Source: an uncultured Aquimonas sp. (GTDB taxonomy: Bacteria; Pseudomonadota; Gammaproteobacteria; Xanthomonadales; Xanthomonadaceae). From it: 30,664 nt of DNA. The notes under the pieces are model-generated. The model had not been told where the DNA came from and did not search any database. It saw only the letters and a program-made list of their open reading frames with translations. The position numbers and the translations under genes were made by a program. The stretch's first letter is position 1. The number at the start of each line of letters is the position of its first letter. Shown here one piece after another: positions 19,740 to 27,735 of the stretch. The stretch lies in the NCBI GenBank assembly GCA_946481615.1, contig CAMLOR010000014.1, positions 1-30,664 of the forward strand. The letters are read 5' to 3'.

Positions 19740-19869
19740 CGGTTTCCCCTCCCCGTGCGGTTGCGATTCGGAACACCCCTGCCTGGGCGCGGGCGGCGGC
19801 CCCGGAAGCTTCCGATGGGAACCTGCCGCCGATCGACGCCCCGCCGCTCGGAGGCGGCTTCGGAGCGAA

Positions 19870-19883
19870 AGGTAGCGCTACCA
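19870..19883 (-). promoter_or_regulatory. xyl-box-like operator 1 (receptor side)
   Basis: TGGTAGCGCTACCT on the minus strand, with a perfect 12-bp palindrome GGTAGCGCTACC at 19871-19882. It resembles the xyl-box of Xanthomonas, which I recall as TGGTAGCGCTAACA, bound by the LacI-family repressor XylR. Placement about 130 bases before the receptor start fits repression of that gene. The regulator is not in the window. Confidence 0.7.
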
Positions 19884-19937
19884 TTGGCCTCGCCGCACGC
19901 TGCGGAGCAGCATGGCGCCGGGCGCCGGGTGTGCTAA

Positions 19938-19951
19938 TGCTAGCGCTACCA
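19938..19951 (-). promoter_or_regulatory. xyl-box-like operator 2 (hydrolase operon side)
   Basis: TGGTAGCGCTAGCA on the minus strand, one base from the xyl-box as I recall it. It lies 37 bases before the hexuronate transporter ATG, where it would overlap the operon promoter. Core TAGCGCTA at 19941-19948. Confidence 0.72.
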
Positions 19952-19988
19952 TTCTTGACGCGGCCCTGCGCCCCGGAGACCAAGCCTC

Positions 19989-21278
19989 ATGGAGCCCCCC
20001 GCTCCCGCCCCCGCGCCGCAGCGCAGCATCGGCCGCTATCGCTGGCGCGTCTGCGCCATGCTGCTGGCGGCCACCACGATCAACTACATCGACCGCCAGG
20101 TGCTCGGCGTGCTCGCGCCGTTCCTGCAGCGCGAGATCGGCTGGAACGAGGTCGAGTATGGCTACATCGTCACCGCCTTCCAGGCCGCCTATGCGATCGG
20201 CCTGCTGTGCGCCGGCGCGGTGGTCGACAGGCTCGGCACGCGCATCGGCTACGCGCTGGCGATCGGCGTGTGGAGCCTGGCCGCGATGGGTCATGCCCTG
20301 GCCGCGAGCGTGGCGGGTTTCGCGCTCGCGCGCTTCGCGCTGGGGCTGGGCGAGGCCGGCAACTTTCCCGCCGCGATCAAGACCGTCGCCGAATGGTTTC
20401 CGCGCCGCGAACGCGCCTTCGCCACCGGCATCTTCAACTCCGGCTCCAACATCGGCGCCATCGTCGCGCCGCTGATGGTGCCGGTGGTCGCCACCGTATG
20501 GGGCTGGCAGGCGGCGTTCCTGTGCACCGGCGTGCTGAGCCTGCTGTGGCTCGTGGTGTGGCTGCGCTGGTATCGCGTTCCGGAACGGCAGCCGCGCCTG
20601 TCGCCCGCCGAACTCGCGCACATCCGCAGCGATCCGCCGGAGCCGGCGGTGCGCGTGCCGTGGTCGCGCCTGCTGCGGCATCGCCAGGCCTGGGCCTTCG
20701 TGGCGGCGAAATTCTTCACCGATCCGATCTGGTGGTTCTTCCTGTTCTGGCTGCCCAAATTCCTGCACGCCGAGTACGGCCTGACGCTGCTGGGGCTGGG
20801 GCTGCCGCTGATCGTGATCTTCGTGCTGGCGGACGTGGGCAGCATCGCGGGCGGCTGGCTGGCGGGGCGCCTGGTGCGGCGCGGCTGGAGCCTCAACCGC
20901 GCGCGCAAGGGCGCCATGCTGTGCTGCGCGCTGGCGGTGGTGCCGATCGTGTTCGCGGCGCAGGCCGACAACCTGTGGCTGGCGGTCGCGCTCATCGGCC
21001 TTGCCACCGCGGGACACCAGGGCTGGTCGGCGAACGCGTTCACGCTGGTGTCCGACATGTTCCCGCGCCACGCCGTGGCCTCCGTGGTCGGCATCGGCGG
21101 CTTCGCCGGCGCGGTCGGCGGCATGTTGATCTCGACCTTCACCGGTTTCCTGCTGCAGGCTACCGGCAGCTACGTGCCGGTGTTCCTGATGGCGGGTTCC
21201 GCCTATCTGATCGCGCTGGGCGCGGTGCATCTGCTGGCGCCGCGCCTGCAGCCCGCGCACCTGGGAGAGCCCGCTTGA
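19989..21278 (+). CDS. exuT: MFS hexuronate transporter (ExuT-like)
   Basis: A 429-residue inner-membrane symporter of the anion:cation symporter group. NYIDRQVLGVLAPFLQREIGW in helix 1, GLGEAGNFPAAIKTVAEWFPRRERAFATGIFNSGSNIGA in the helix 4-5 region and about 12 helices match ExuT-type glucuronate/galacturonate carriers. It is the first gene of the plus-strand operon, just after operator 2, with a GGAG about ten bases before its ATG. It should take up D-glucuronate (or its methyl ether) freed by the GH115 enzyme for UxaC. Its TGA overlaps the TTG start of the following xylanase gene. Confidence 0.9.
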   Translation: MEPPAPAPAPQRSIGRYRWRVCAMLLAATTINYIDRQVLGVLAPFLQREIGWNEVEYGYIVTAFQAAYAIGLLCAGAVVDRLGTRIGYALAIGVWSLAAMGHALAASVAGFALARFALGLGEAGNFPAAIKTVAEWFPRRERAFATGIFNSGSNIGAIVAPLMVPVVATVWGWQAAFLCTGVLSLLWLVVWLRWYRVPERQPRLSPAELAHIRSDPPEPAVRVPWSRLLRHRQAWAFVAAKFFTDPIWWFFLFWLPKFLHAEYGLTLLGLGLPLIVIFVLADVGSIAGGWLAGRLVRRGWSLNRARKGAMLCCALAVVPIVFAAQADNLWLAVALIGLATAGHQGWSANAFTLVSDMFPRHAVASVVGIGGFAGAVGGMLISTFTGFLLQATGSYVPVFLMAGSAYLIALGAVHLLAPRLQPAHLGEPA

Positions 21279-22264
21279 AACGTTGCGCGTTGATCGCCCT
21301 GCTCGCCTTGACGAGCCTGCAGTCCGCTGCCGCGCCACTGGCCGCCGGACAGAAGAAATTCCTCGGCAGCGCCTACAGCGCGCCGCAGGCCCCAGGCTTC
21401 GAGGCGCTGTGGAACAAGGTGACGCCCGAAAACGCCGGCAAGTGGGGCGAAGTCGAAGCGGTGCGCGACGTCATGGCGTGGAGCGCGCTCGACGAGGCCT
21501 ACCGCTTCGCGAAATCGCAAGGCCTGCCCTTCCAGATGCACGTGTTGATCTGGGGCAACCAGCAGCCCGCATGGATCGAAGCGCTGCCGCCAGACGAGCA
21601 GCGCGAAGAGATCGAGGAATGGTTCGCCGCGGTCGCGGCGCGCTATCCGGACATCGACATCGTGGAGGTGGTGAACGAACCGCTGCACGATCCGCCCGCG
21701 AAAGACGACGAGGGCGGCGGCAACTACCTCGCCGCACTTGGCGGCACCGGCGCCAGCGGCTGGGACTGGGTGCTCGAAGCCTTCCGGCTGGCGCGCACGC
21801 ATTTTCCGCGCGCACGGCTGATGCTCAACGACTACAGCATCACGAACACGCCGGACGACGCCAAGCGCTACCGTGCCATCGTCGACCTGCTGCAACGAGA
21901 ACGCCTCGTCGACGTCATCGGCATCCAGGGCCATTCCTTCTCCACCGCGCCCGACGTGCCGATGCAGGTGCATCGCGAGAGCCTGGATCTGCTCGCCGGA
22001 ACCGGCCTGCCGATCCACGTCACCGAGTTCGACGTCGACGGCCTGGAGGACGCACAGCAACTGGCAAACATGCAGCGCGTGTTCCCGGTGTTCTGGGAAC
22101 ACCCGGCGGTGGCCGGCGTCACGCTCTGGGGCTTCCGGCCGGGCCTGTGGCGCGAGCCGTTCGGCGCCAATCTGATGCGCCGTGACGGCAGCGCGCGCCC
22201 GGCGATGGCCTGGTTGCATGGCTATGTGCGCGGGCTCTCGCAGGCGACGGAGCCGGCGCGGTGA
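21275..22264 (+). CDS. GH10 endo-1,4-beta-xylanase, short divergent form
   Basis: A 329-residue retaining xylanase. The TTG at 21275 overlaps the transporter stop (TTGA) and has GGGAG seven bases upstream; it gives a signal peptide MKRCALIALLALTSLQSAAA, so the enzyme is exported. The acid/base is Glu135 in EVVNEPLH and the nucleophile Glu251 in HVTEFDVDG. TPENAGKW and the subsite His in IQGHSF (His220) are kept. The usual HTLVWH is HVLIWG here (89-94): the first His and the Trp remain, but the last His is Gly. There is no carbohydrate-binding module. Divergent GH10 enzymes like this may favour oligosaccharides or decorated xylan; that is inference. Confidence 0.9.
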   Translation: MKRCALIALLALTSLQSAAAPLAAGQKKFLGSAYSAPQAPGFEALWNKVTPENAGKWGEVEAVRDVMAWSALDEAYRFAKSQGLPFQMHVLIWGNQQPAWIEALPPDEQREEIEEWFAAVAARYPDIDIVEVVNEPLHDPPAKDDEGGGNYLAALGGTGASGWDWVLEAFRLARTHFPRARLMLNDYSITNTPDDAKRYRAIVDLLQRERLVDVIGIQGHSFSTAPDVPMQVHRESLDLLAGTGLPIHVTEFDVDGLEDAQQLANMQRVFPVFWEHPAVAGVTLWGFRPGLWREPFGANLMRRDGSARPAMAWLHGYVRGLSQATEPAR

Positions 22265-25134
22265 ATCTGTTGCGCCTCGCGTTCGCGGCACTGCTCGTCC
22301 CGGCGAGTGTCGTCGCCGCTTCGGCGGACGACTGCATGCGGCCTGCAGCGGTCTGCGACCTGCCGGTCGAGGGCGCGCTCGCGCTCATCGATGAAGGAGC
22401 CCCGTTGCCGGTCATCGCCGATGCCGGCGATTTCCCCGGCGTGCTGCGCGCCGCGCGCGCGTTGCGCGCCGATCTCTCCGCGTTGTCGGGAAGCGAGGCC
22501 GTGTTTTCGACGGACGAGGCGCCAACGCACGCCGCCGCGGTCATCGTCGGCACGCTCGGCCGCAGCGAACGCATTGATCGGCTGGTGCGCGAGAAGAAGA
22601 TCGACGCGAGCGGCGTGGCCGGCCGCTGGGAAGCGCATTTGCTGCAGGTGATCGAAGCCCCGGAGCCCGGCATCGCACGCGCGCTAGTGATCGCCGGCGC
22701 CGACAAGCGCGGCACGATCTTCGGTGTGTACGAACTCGCGCGCCGCCTCGGTGTTTCGCCGTGGACCTTCTGGGCCGATGTCCCGATCGCACGTCGCGAG
22801 CGCGCGCACGTCGCGCCAGGACGCTTCGCCGATGCACCCGCGGTGCGCTATCGCGGCATCTTCATCAACGACGAAGACCCCGCGCTCGGCGGCTGGATGA
22901 AGGCCCGCTTCGGTGGGCCGAACCATCGCTTCTACGAGCACGTCTTCGATCTGATCCTGCGCCTGAAGGGCAATTACCTGTGGCCGGCGATGTGGGGCCG
23001 CGCCTTCTACGACGACGATCCGCAAAACGCCGCCCTGGCCGACGAGATGGGCGTGGTGATCGCCACCTCGCACCACGAGCCGATGATGCGCGCCCACGTC
23101 GAATGGGAGCGCCACGGCGAGGGCCCCTGGGATTACACGAAGAACGCACCGGCGCTGCGCGAGTTCTGGCGCGAAGGCATCCGCCGCCTGCAGGGCCGCG
23201 AGGCCGTCGTCACCGTCGGCATGCGCGGCGACGGCGACGAACCGATGAGCGACGAAACCGCGACCGCGCTGCTGGAAACCATCGTCGCCGACCAGCGCCG
23301 CATCATTGCCGAGACCACCGGCCGGCCGGCCGAGCGCACGCCGCAGGTGTGGGCGCTCTACAAGGAAGTGCAGGACTATTTCGACCAGGGCATGGACGTG
23401 CCCGACGACGTCACCCTGCTGTTCGCGGACGACAACTGGGGCAACATCCGCCGCCTGCCGGCGAACGGAAAGCGGCGCGCCGGCGGCTACGGCGTCTACT
23501 ACCATTTCGACTACGTCGGCGGGCCGCGCAACTACAAGTGGCTCGACACCGTGCAGATCGAGCGCGTGTGGGAACAGATGCAGCTGGCGCGCGCACACGG
23601 CGCCGACCGGCTGTGGATCGTCAACGTCGGCGACATCAAGCCGATGGAACTGCCGATCAGCTTCTTCCTCGACCAGGCGTGGAATCCGGAGGCGATGTCG
23701 CTGGAGCGGCTTCAGGACTATCCGGCGCGCTGGGCCGCCGAACAATTCGGCAGCGCGCACGCGCGAGGCATCGGCGAACTGCTGACGCGCCATACGCAGT
23801 ACAACGCGCGCCGCAAGCCCGAGCTGCTCTCGGCCGACACCTACAGCCTCGTGAACTTCGCGGAAGCCGACCGCATCGCCGCCGAATGGGACGCCTTGGA
23901 CGAGCGCGCGGCCCGGATCAAGGCGCAGCTGCCGCCCGCGAGCCGCGACGCCTGGTTCCAGCTCGTCGAATATCCGATCGCGGCGAGCGGCAATCTCAAC
24001 CGGCTCCATCTCGCCATTGCCCGCAACCGCAGCTACGCCGCACAGCGCCGTGCATCGGCGAACCGCTGGGCCGACGAAGCGCAGCGCCTGTTCGCGCGCG
24101 ATGCCGAACTGCAGCGCATCTACGAACAGGACATCGCCGGCGGCAAATGGACGGCAATGATGTCGCAGCCGCGCATCGGCTACACGCATTGGCAGCAGCC
24201 CGAGCGCAACGTGTTGCCGGCGCTGGCGCGGGTCGATGTGCCGGACCAGGGCGTGCTGGGCGTGGCGGTCGAAGGCGATGCCCGCGGCTGGCCGGTGCTG
24301 CTGGAGCGCGCGGCCCTGCCCGAACTCGATCCCGTGGGCGCCCCGGCGCGCACGATCGAACTGTTCAACCGCGGCGGCAAGCCGGTTTCCTACACCGCGC
24401 AGGCTTCGCAGCCGTGGCTCAGGCTTTCATCCACATCCGGTGAAGTGGGCGACGCGCAAGCCCTGCACGTCGAAGTCGACTGGACGCGCCTGACGCAAGG
24501 ACGGCACCGCGGACAGGTCTACGTGCGCGGCGGCGACCGCACCGAGGTCTGGATCGACGTACCCGTGTTCGTTCCGCCGCGGGAGGAAGCGATGACCGGC
24601 TTCATCGAAAGCGACAGCCGCATCGCGATCGAAGCCGCGCATCATGCTCGCGCCGTGGCGCCGCCGGGCCTGGCGTGGCACACGATTCCGGATCTCGGGC
24701 GCACGTTGTCGGCGGTGACGGCGTTGCCGTCCACGATGCCTTCGCTGGAGCCGCAGGCGACAGAGGGCGCCTGGCTGGAGTATCCGGTGTGGCTGCACGA
24801 AGGCGGCGAAGTGGAAGTGCGCGTCGTGCTCTCGCCGACCCTCGACTTCCGCGGCGGCGATGGCCTGCGCTTCGCCGTGTCGATCGGCGACGAGAAGCCG
24901 AAGATCGTCGCGATGAAGCTCGACCCCACGCCCGGCCATCCCGATTTCCGCGCCTGGGAAAAAGCCGTCAGCGACAGCGTGCACGTCGCCGTCTCGCGCC
25001 ACCGCGTGGAAGCGGGTGCGCAGACGCTGAAACTCTGGCGCGTCGATCCGGGCGTGGTGTTCCAGCGCATCGAGATCGTGCGCGGCGCCGCGCGCGAAAG
25101 CTACCTCGGATCGCCGGAAAGCGTCCGGCGTTGA
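22261..25134 (+). CDS. GH115 xylan alpha-1,2-glucuronidase
   Basis: A 957-residue protein that should remove D-glucuronic or 4-O-methyl-D-glucuronic acid from xylan, including internal residues of long chains. The N-terminus MNLLRLAFAALLVPASVVAASA is a signal peptide, so it acts in the periplasm or outside. Conserved GH115 stretches are FINDEDPALGGW, NYLWPAMWGRAF, SHHEPMMRAHVEW (271-283), GMRGDGDEPM (with D324 and E327), LLFADDNWGNIRRLP (D390/D391) and GGYGVYYHFDYVGGPRNYKW. An Ig-like stretch and the GH115 C-terminal domain (about 785-950) complete the fold. I do not assign the catalytic pair. Start GTG 22261 overlaps the xylanase stop as GTGA; uxaC follows after 16 bases. Confidence 0.94.
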   Translation: MNLLRLAFAALLVPASVVAASADDCMRPAAVCDLPVEGALALIDEGAPLPVIADAGDFPGVLRAARALRADLSALSGSEAVFSTDEAPTHAAAVIVGTLGRSERIDRLVREKKIDASGVAGRWEAHLLQVIEAPEPGIARALVIAGADKRGTIFGVYELARRLGVSPWTFWADVPIARRERAHVAPGRFADAPAVRYRGIFINDEDPALGGWMKARFGGPNHRFYEHVFDLILRLKGNYLWPAMWGRAFYDDDPQNAALADEMGVVIATSHHEPMMRAHVEWERHGEGPWDYTKNAPALREFWREGIRRLQGREAVVTVGMRGDGDEPMSDETATALLETIVADQRRIIAETTGRPAERTPQVWALYKEVQDYFDQGMDVPDDVTLLFADDNWGNIRRLPANGKRRAGGYGVYYHFDYVGGPRNYKWLDTVQIERVWEQMQLARAHGADRLWIVNVGDIKPMELPISFFLDQAWNPEAMSLERLQDYPARWAAEQFGSAHARGIGELLTRHTQYNARRKPELLSADTYSLVNFAEADRIAAEWDALDERAARIKAQLPPASRDAWFQLVEYPIAASGNLNRLHLAIARNRSYAAQRRASANRWADEAQRLFARDAELQRIYEQDIAGGKWTAMMSQPRIGYTHWQQPERNVLPALARVDVPDQGVLGVAVEGDARGWPVLLERAALPELDPVGAPARTIELFNRGGKPVSYTAQASQPWLRLSSTSGEVGDAQALHVEVDWTRLTQGRHRGQVYVRGGDRTEVWIDVPVFVPPREEAMTGFIESDSRIAIEAAHHARAVAPPGLAWHTIPDLGRTLSAVTALPSTMPSLEPQATEGAWLEYPVWLHEGGEVEVRVVLSPTLDFRGGDGLRFAVSIGDEKPKIVAMKLDPTPGHPDFRAWEKAVSDSVHVAVSRHRVEAGAQTLKLWRVDPGVVFQRIEIVRGAARESYLGSPESVRR

Positions 25135-25150
25135 ACTGCCGACTACCACG

Positions 25151-26575
25151 ATGAGCCTCAACCCCCGACCCCTCGCGCTGAACCCCGATCGCCTCTTCCC
25201 GAGCGAGCCCAGCCAGCGCGCGATCGCGCGCCGCCTGCATGCGCAGGTGGCGGCACTTCCGATCGTCAGCCCGCACGGACACACCGATCCCGTCTGGTTC
25301 GCCCGCAACGCGCCCTTCGCCAATGCCACGGAACTGTTGCTGGTGCCGGATCATTACGTGTTCCGCATGCTCTACAGCCAGGGCGTGCCGCTCGATGCGC
25401 TCGGCATCCCGCGCAGCGACGGGTCGCGCGCCGAAGTCGATCCACGCGAGGCCTGGCGCGTGTTCGCGGAGCGCTTTTATCTTTTTCGCGGTACGCCATC
25501 GTCGATCTGGCTCAACCACGTTTTCCACGATGTGTTCGAGTTGCGCGTTCGGCTCGACGGCGCGACGTCGGATCACTACTACGACACCATCACCGAAGCG
25601 CTGCAGACACCGGCGTTCCGGCCGCGCGCGTTGTTCGAGCGCTTCGGCATCGAGGTGATCGCCACCACCGAAGGCCCGCTCGACACGCTGGAACACCACC
25701 AGGCCATCCGCGACAGCGGCTGGGGCGGGCGCGTGATCACCGCCTATCGCCCCGATGCCGTGGTCGACCCGGAGCACGAGCAGTTCGCCGACGCATTGCA
25801 GCATTTCGGCGCGATCACCGGCGAAGATGTGTTCACCTGGGACGGCTATCTGCGCGCCCACCGGCAACGCCGCGATTTCTTCGCGCGCATGGGTGCGACT
25901 TCGACCGACCACGGGCACGAAAGCGCAGCGACGGCCGATCTGCCGGTCGGCGAAGCGCGCGCCTTGTTCGACCGGATCGTGCGCGGCCGCTTCGACGCAC
26001 GCGACGCGGAACGGTTCCGCGGCCAGATGCTGACGGAAATGGTCGCGATGAGCCTGGACGATGGGCTCGTGATGCAGTTGCATCCGGGCTGCCATCGCAA
26101 CCACAACCCCGCCCTGTTCCGCCGCCATGGCCGCAACGTCGGCGCCGATCTGCCGCTGGCCACCGATTACGTGCACGCGCTCAAGCCCTTGCTCGATCGC
26201 TTCGGCAACGAGCCGGATTTCCGCCTCATCCTCTTCACGCTGGACGAAAGCAGCTACTCGCGCGAACTCGGACCGCTCGCAGGTCACTACCCCTGCCTGT
26301 ACCTCGGGCCGGCATGGTGGTTCCACGATGCGCCCGAGGGCATGTGGCGCTTCCGCGAACAGACCCTGAGCACCGCGGGTTTCTACAACACCGTCGGTTT
26401 CAACGACGACACGCGCGCCTTCCTGTCGATTCCGGCGCGCCACGACATGGCGCGGCGCATCGACTGCGCGGTGCTGGCAAAGCTCGTTGCCGAGCATCGG
26501 CTCGACGAGGACGAAGCGGCGCAAGTGGCCGCCGATCTCGCATACCGGCTGCCGAAGCGGGCGTACAGACTGTGA
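25151..26575 (+). CDS. uxaC: Glucuronate isomerase UxaC
   Basis: Converts D-glucuronate to D-fructuronate in the cytoplasm, the first step of hexuronate catabolism. The 474-residue length and amidohydrolase-like fold fit the family: the metal-site motif SPHGHTDP (His42, His44), LNHVFHDVFEL, VIATTEGPLDTLEHH, MQLHPGCHRNHN and YLGPAWWFHDAPEGMWRFREQ. The ATG at 25151 is 16 bases after the GH115 stop. It uses glucuronate freed by GH115 and imported by the ExuT-like carrier. The next enzymes (UxuB, UxuA) are not in this window. Its stop overlaps a GTG that could start the next gene. Confidence 0.96.
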   Translation: MSLNPRPLALNPDRLFPSEPSQRAIARRLHAQVAALPIVSPHGHTDPVWFARNAPFANATELLLVPDHYVFRMLYSQGVPLDALGIPRSDGSRAEVDPREAWRVFAERFYLFRGTPSSIWLNHVFHDVFELRVRLDGATSDHYYDTITEALQTPAFRPRALFERFGIEVIATTEGPLDTLEHHQAIRDSGWGGRVITAYRPDAVVDPEHEQFADALQHFGAITGEDVFTWDGYLRAHRQRRDFFARMGATSTDHGHESAATADLPVGEARALFDRIVRGRFDARDAERFRGQMLTEMVAMSLDDGLVMQLHPGCHRNHNPALFRRHGRNVGADLPLATDYVHALKPLLDRFGNEPDFRLILFTLDESSYSRELGPLAGHYPCLYLGPAWWFHDAPEGMWRFREQTLSTAGFYNTVGFNDDTRAFLSIPARHDMARRIDCAVLAKLVAEHRLDEDEAAQVAADLAYRLPKRAYRL

Positions 26576-26583
26576 GCATCGCG

Positions 26584-27735
26584 ATGAAAGACTGGCGCAA
26601 GGCGGCGATCGGGCTGGCTCTCGTTGCCGCGGCGGCGACAGCACACGCCGGTGACGCGACGACGTTGAAGTCGGCTTATGCCGACGACTTCCTGATGGGC
26701 GTGGCGGTCAACGACGACATCGTCGCCGGTCGCGACGGCGCATCGCAGGCCCTGGTGCTGCAGCACTTCGGCAGCATCACCGCCGAGAACGCGATGAAGG
26801 CCGAATCGGTGAATCCGCGGCCCGGGGTGTACGACTTCGCCCATGCCGACGCCTTCGCCGACTTCGGCCGCGAACACGGCCTGTTCGTCGTCGGCCACAC
26901 CCTGGTCTGGCACAACCAGACACCGCCCTGGTTCTTCGCCGATGCCGACAACAAGCCGCACGGCAAGACCGCGCAGATCGAAATCCTGCGCCGCCACATC
27001 GAAGCCGTCGCCGGGCACTATCGCGGCCGCGTGCAGGCCTGGGATGTCGTCAACGAGGTGGTTGGCGAAGACGGCGGCTACCGCGCCGACACGGCCTGGG
27101 TGAAGGCGGTCGGCGACGGCGACGAACTGGTGCGCCGCGCCTTCGAGTTCGCCGCACGCTACGCACCCGACACGGAGCTCTACTACAACGACTTCAACGC
27201 CGAGCGCCCGGCCAAGCGCGACGGCATCGTGCGCCTGGCGAAGATGCTGCAGGCGCATGGCCTGCGCATCGACGGCATCGGCATCCAGGCGCACTGGGGA
27301 CTGAACTATCCAAGTCTCGAAGACATCGAGGCCGCGATCGACGCCTACGCGGCGCTGGGCCTGAAGGTGATGATCACCGAACTCGATGTCGACGTGCTGC
27401 CGCTGACACGCGAAGGCCAGGTGATCGGCACGGGCCTCGCGCATCCGCAGTTCCAGTTGCCCGAGTTCGAGCGCTTCCTCGACCCCTGGCCCGACGGCCT
27501 GCCGCCCGAGATGCAGCAGCAGCTGGCGCGGCGCTACACGGAGCTGTTCCGGCTCTTCCACCGCAAGCGCGAGCAGATCGCGCGCGTGACGTTGTGGGGT
27601 CTGCACGACGGGATGTCGTGGAAGAACGATTATCCCGTGCCGCGACGGACCAACTATCCGCTGCTGTTCGATCGGCAGCTTCGTTCGAAGCCGGCGTTCG
27701 AGGCGGTATTGAAGGTGCCGCATGAGGACGGTTGA
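26584..27735 (+). CDS. GH10 endo-1,4-beta-xylanase, canonical form
   Basis: A 383-residue retaining xylanase with signal peptide MKDWRKAAIGLALVAAAATAHA. It has the standard set: SITAENAMKAESVNP, GHTLVWHNQTPPWF (104-117), acid/base Glu158 in DVVNEVV, subsite His in IQAHWGL and nucleophile Glu266 in MITELDVD. ATG 26584 is chosen for the signal peptide; GTG 26572, four codons earlier and overlapping the uxaC stop as GTGA, is an equally in-frame alternative with no better ribosome binding site. There is no binding module. Paired with the divergent GH10 enzyme upstream, it probably does the main backbone cutting. The following GH2 frame overlaps its end by 14 bases. Confidence 0.94.
   Translation: MKDWRKAAIGLALVAAAATAHAGDATTLKSAYADDFLMGVAVNDDIVAGRDGASQALVLQHFGSITAENAMKAESVNPRPGVYDFAHADAFADFGREHGLFVVGHTLVWHNQTPPWFFADADNKPHGKTAQIEILRRHIEAVAGHYRGRVQAWDVVNEVVGEDGGYRADTAWVKAVGDGDELVRRAFEFAARYAPDTELYYNDFNAERPAKRDGIVRLAKMLQAHGLRIDGIGIQAHWGLNYPSLEDIEAAIDAYAALGLKVMITELDVDVLPLTREGQVIGTGLAHPQFQLPEFERFLDPWPDGLPPEMQQQLARRYTELFRLFHRKREQIARVTLWGLHDGMSWKNDYPVPRRTNYPLLFDRQLRSKPAFEAVLKVPHEDG

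Larger units (their letters stand above)
19740..19988. promoter_or_regulatory. 249-bp divergent control region of the xylan locus
   Basis: It lies between the receptor GTG (minus) and the hexuronate transporter ATG (plus). It holds two TAGCGCTA-centred palindromes (19870-19883 and 19938-19951; centres 68 bp apart), each overlapping a TACC(A/T)T that could be a -10 element for the transcript leaving on that side, and a separate perfect 12-bp palindrome CGGAAGCTTCCG at 19803-19814 in the roughly 130-nt receptor leader. A strong Shine-Dalgarno is at 19746-19754 (minus) and a GGAG at 19975-19978 (plus). The -35 regions are poor, as expected for a regulated promoter. Confidence 0.7.

Noticed and set aside
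14016..19937. Open frame of nearly 2000 codons on the plus strand, antisense to receptor, symporter and GH43
   Set aside because: Composition is Arg/His/Gln/Val-rich without domains; it mirrors the codon pattern of the real minus-strand genes, a common effect in GC-rich DNA.
19955..19960. TTGACG as a -35 box for the hexuronate transporter
   Set aside because: The following 17-18 bases lead to GC-rich sequence without a -10.
19931..21274. Upstream extension of the first GH10 frame through the hexuronate transporter gene
   Set aside because: The frame is open but the translation is out-of-frame transporter; the signal peptide and GGGAG place the start at TTG 21275.
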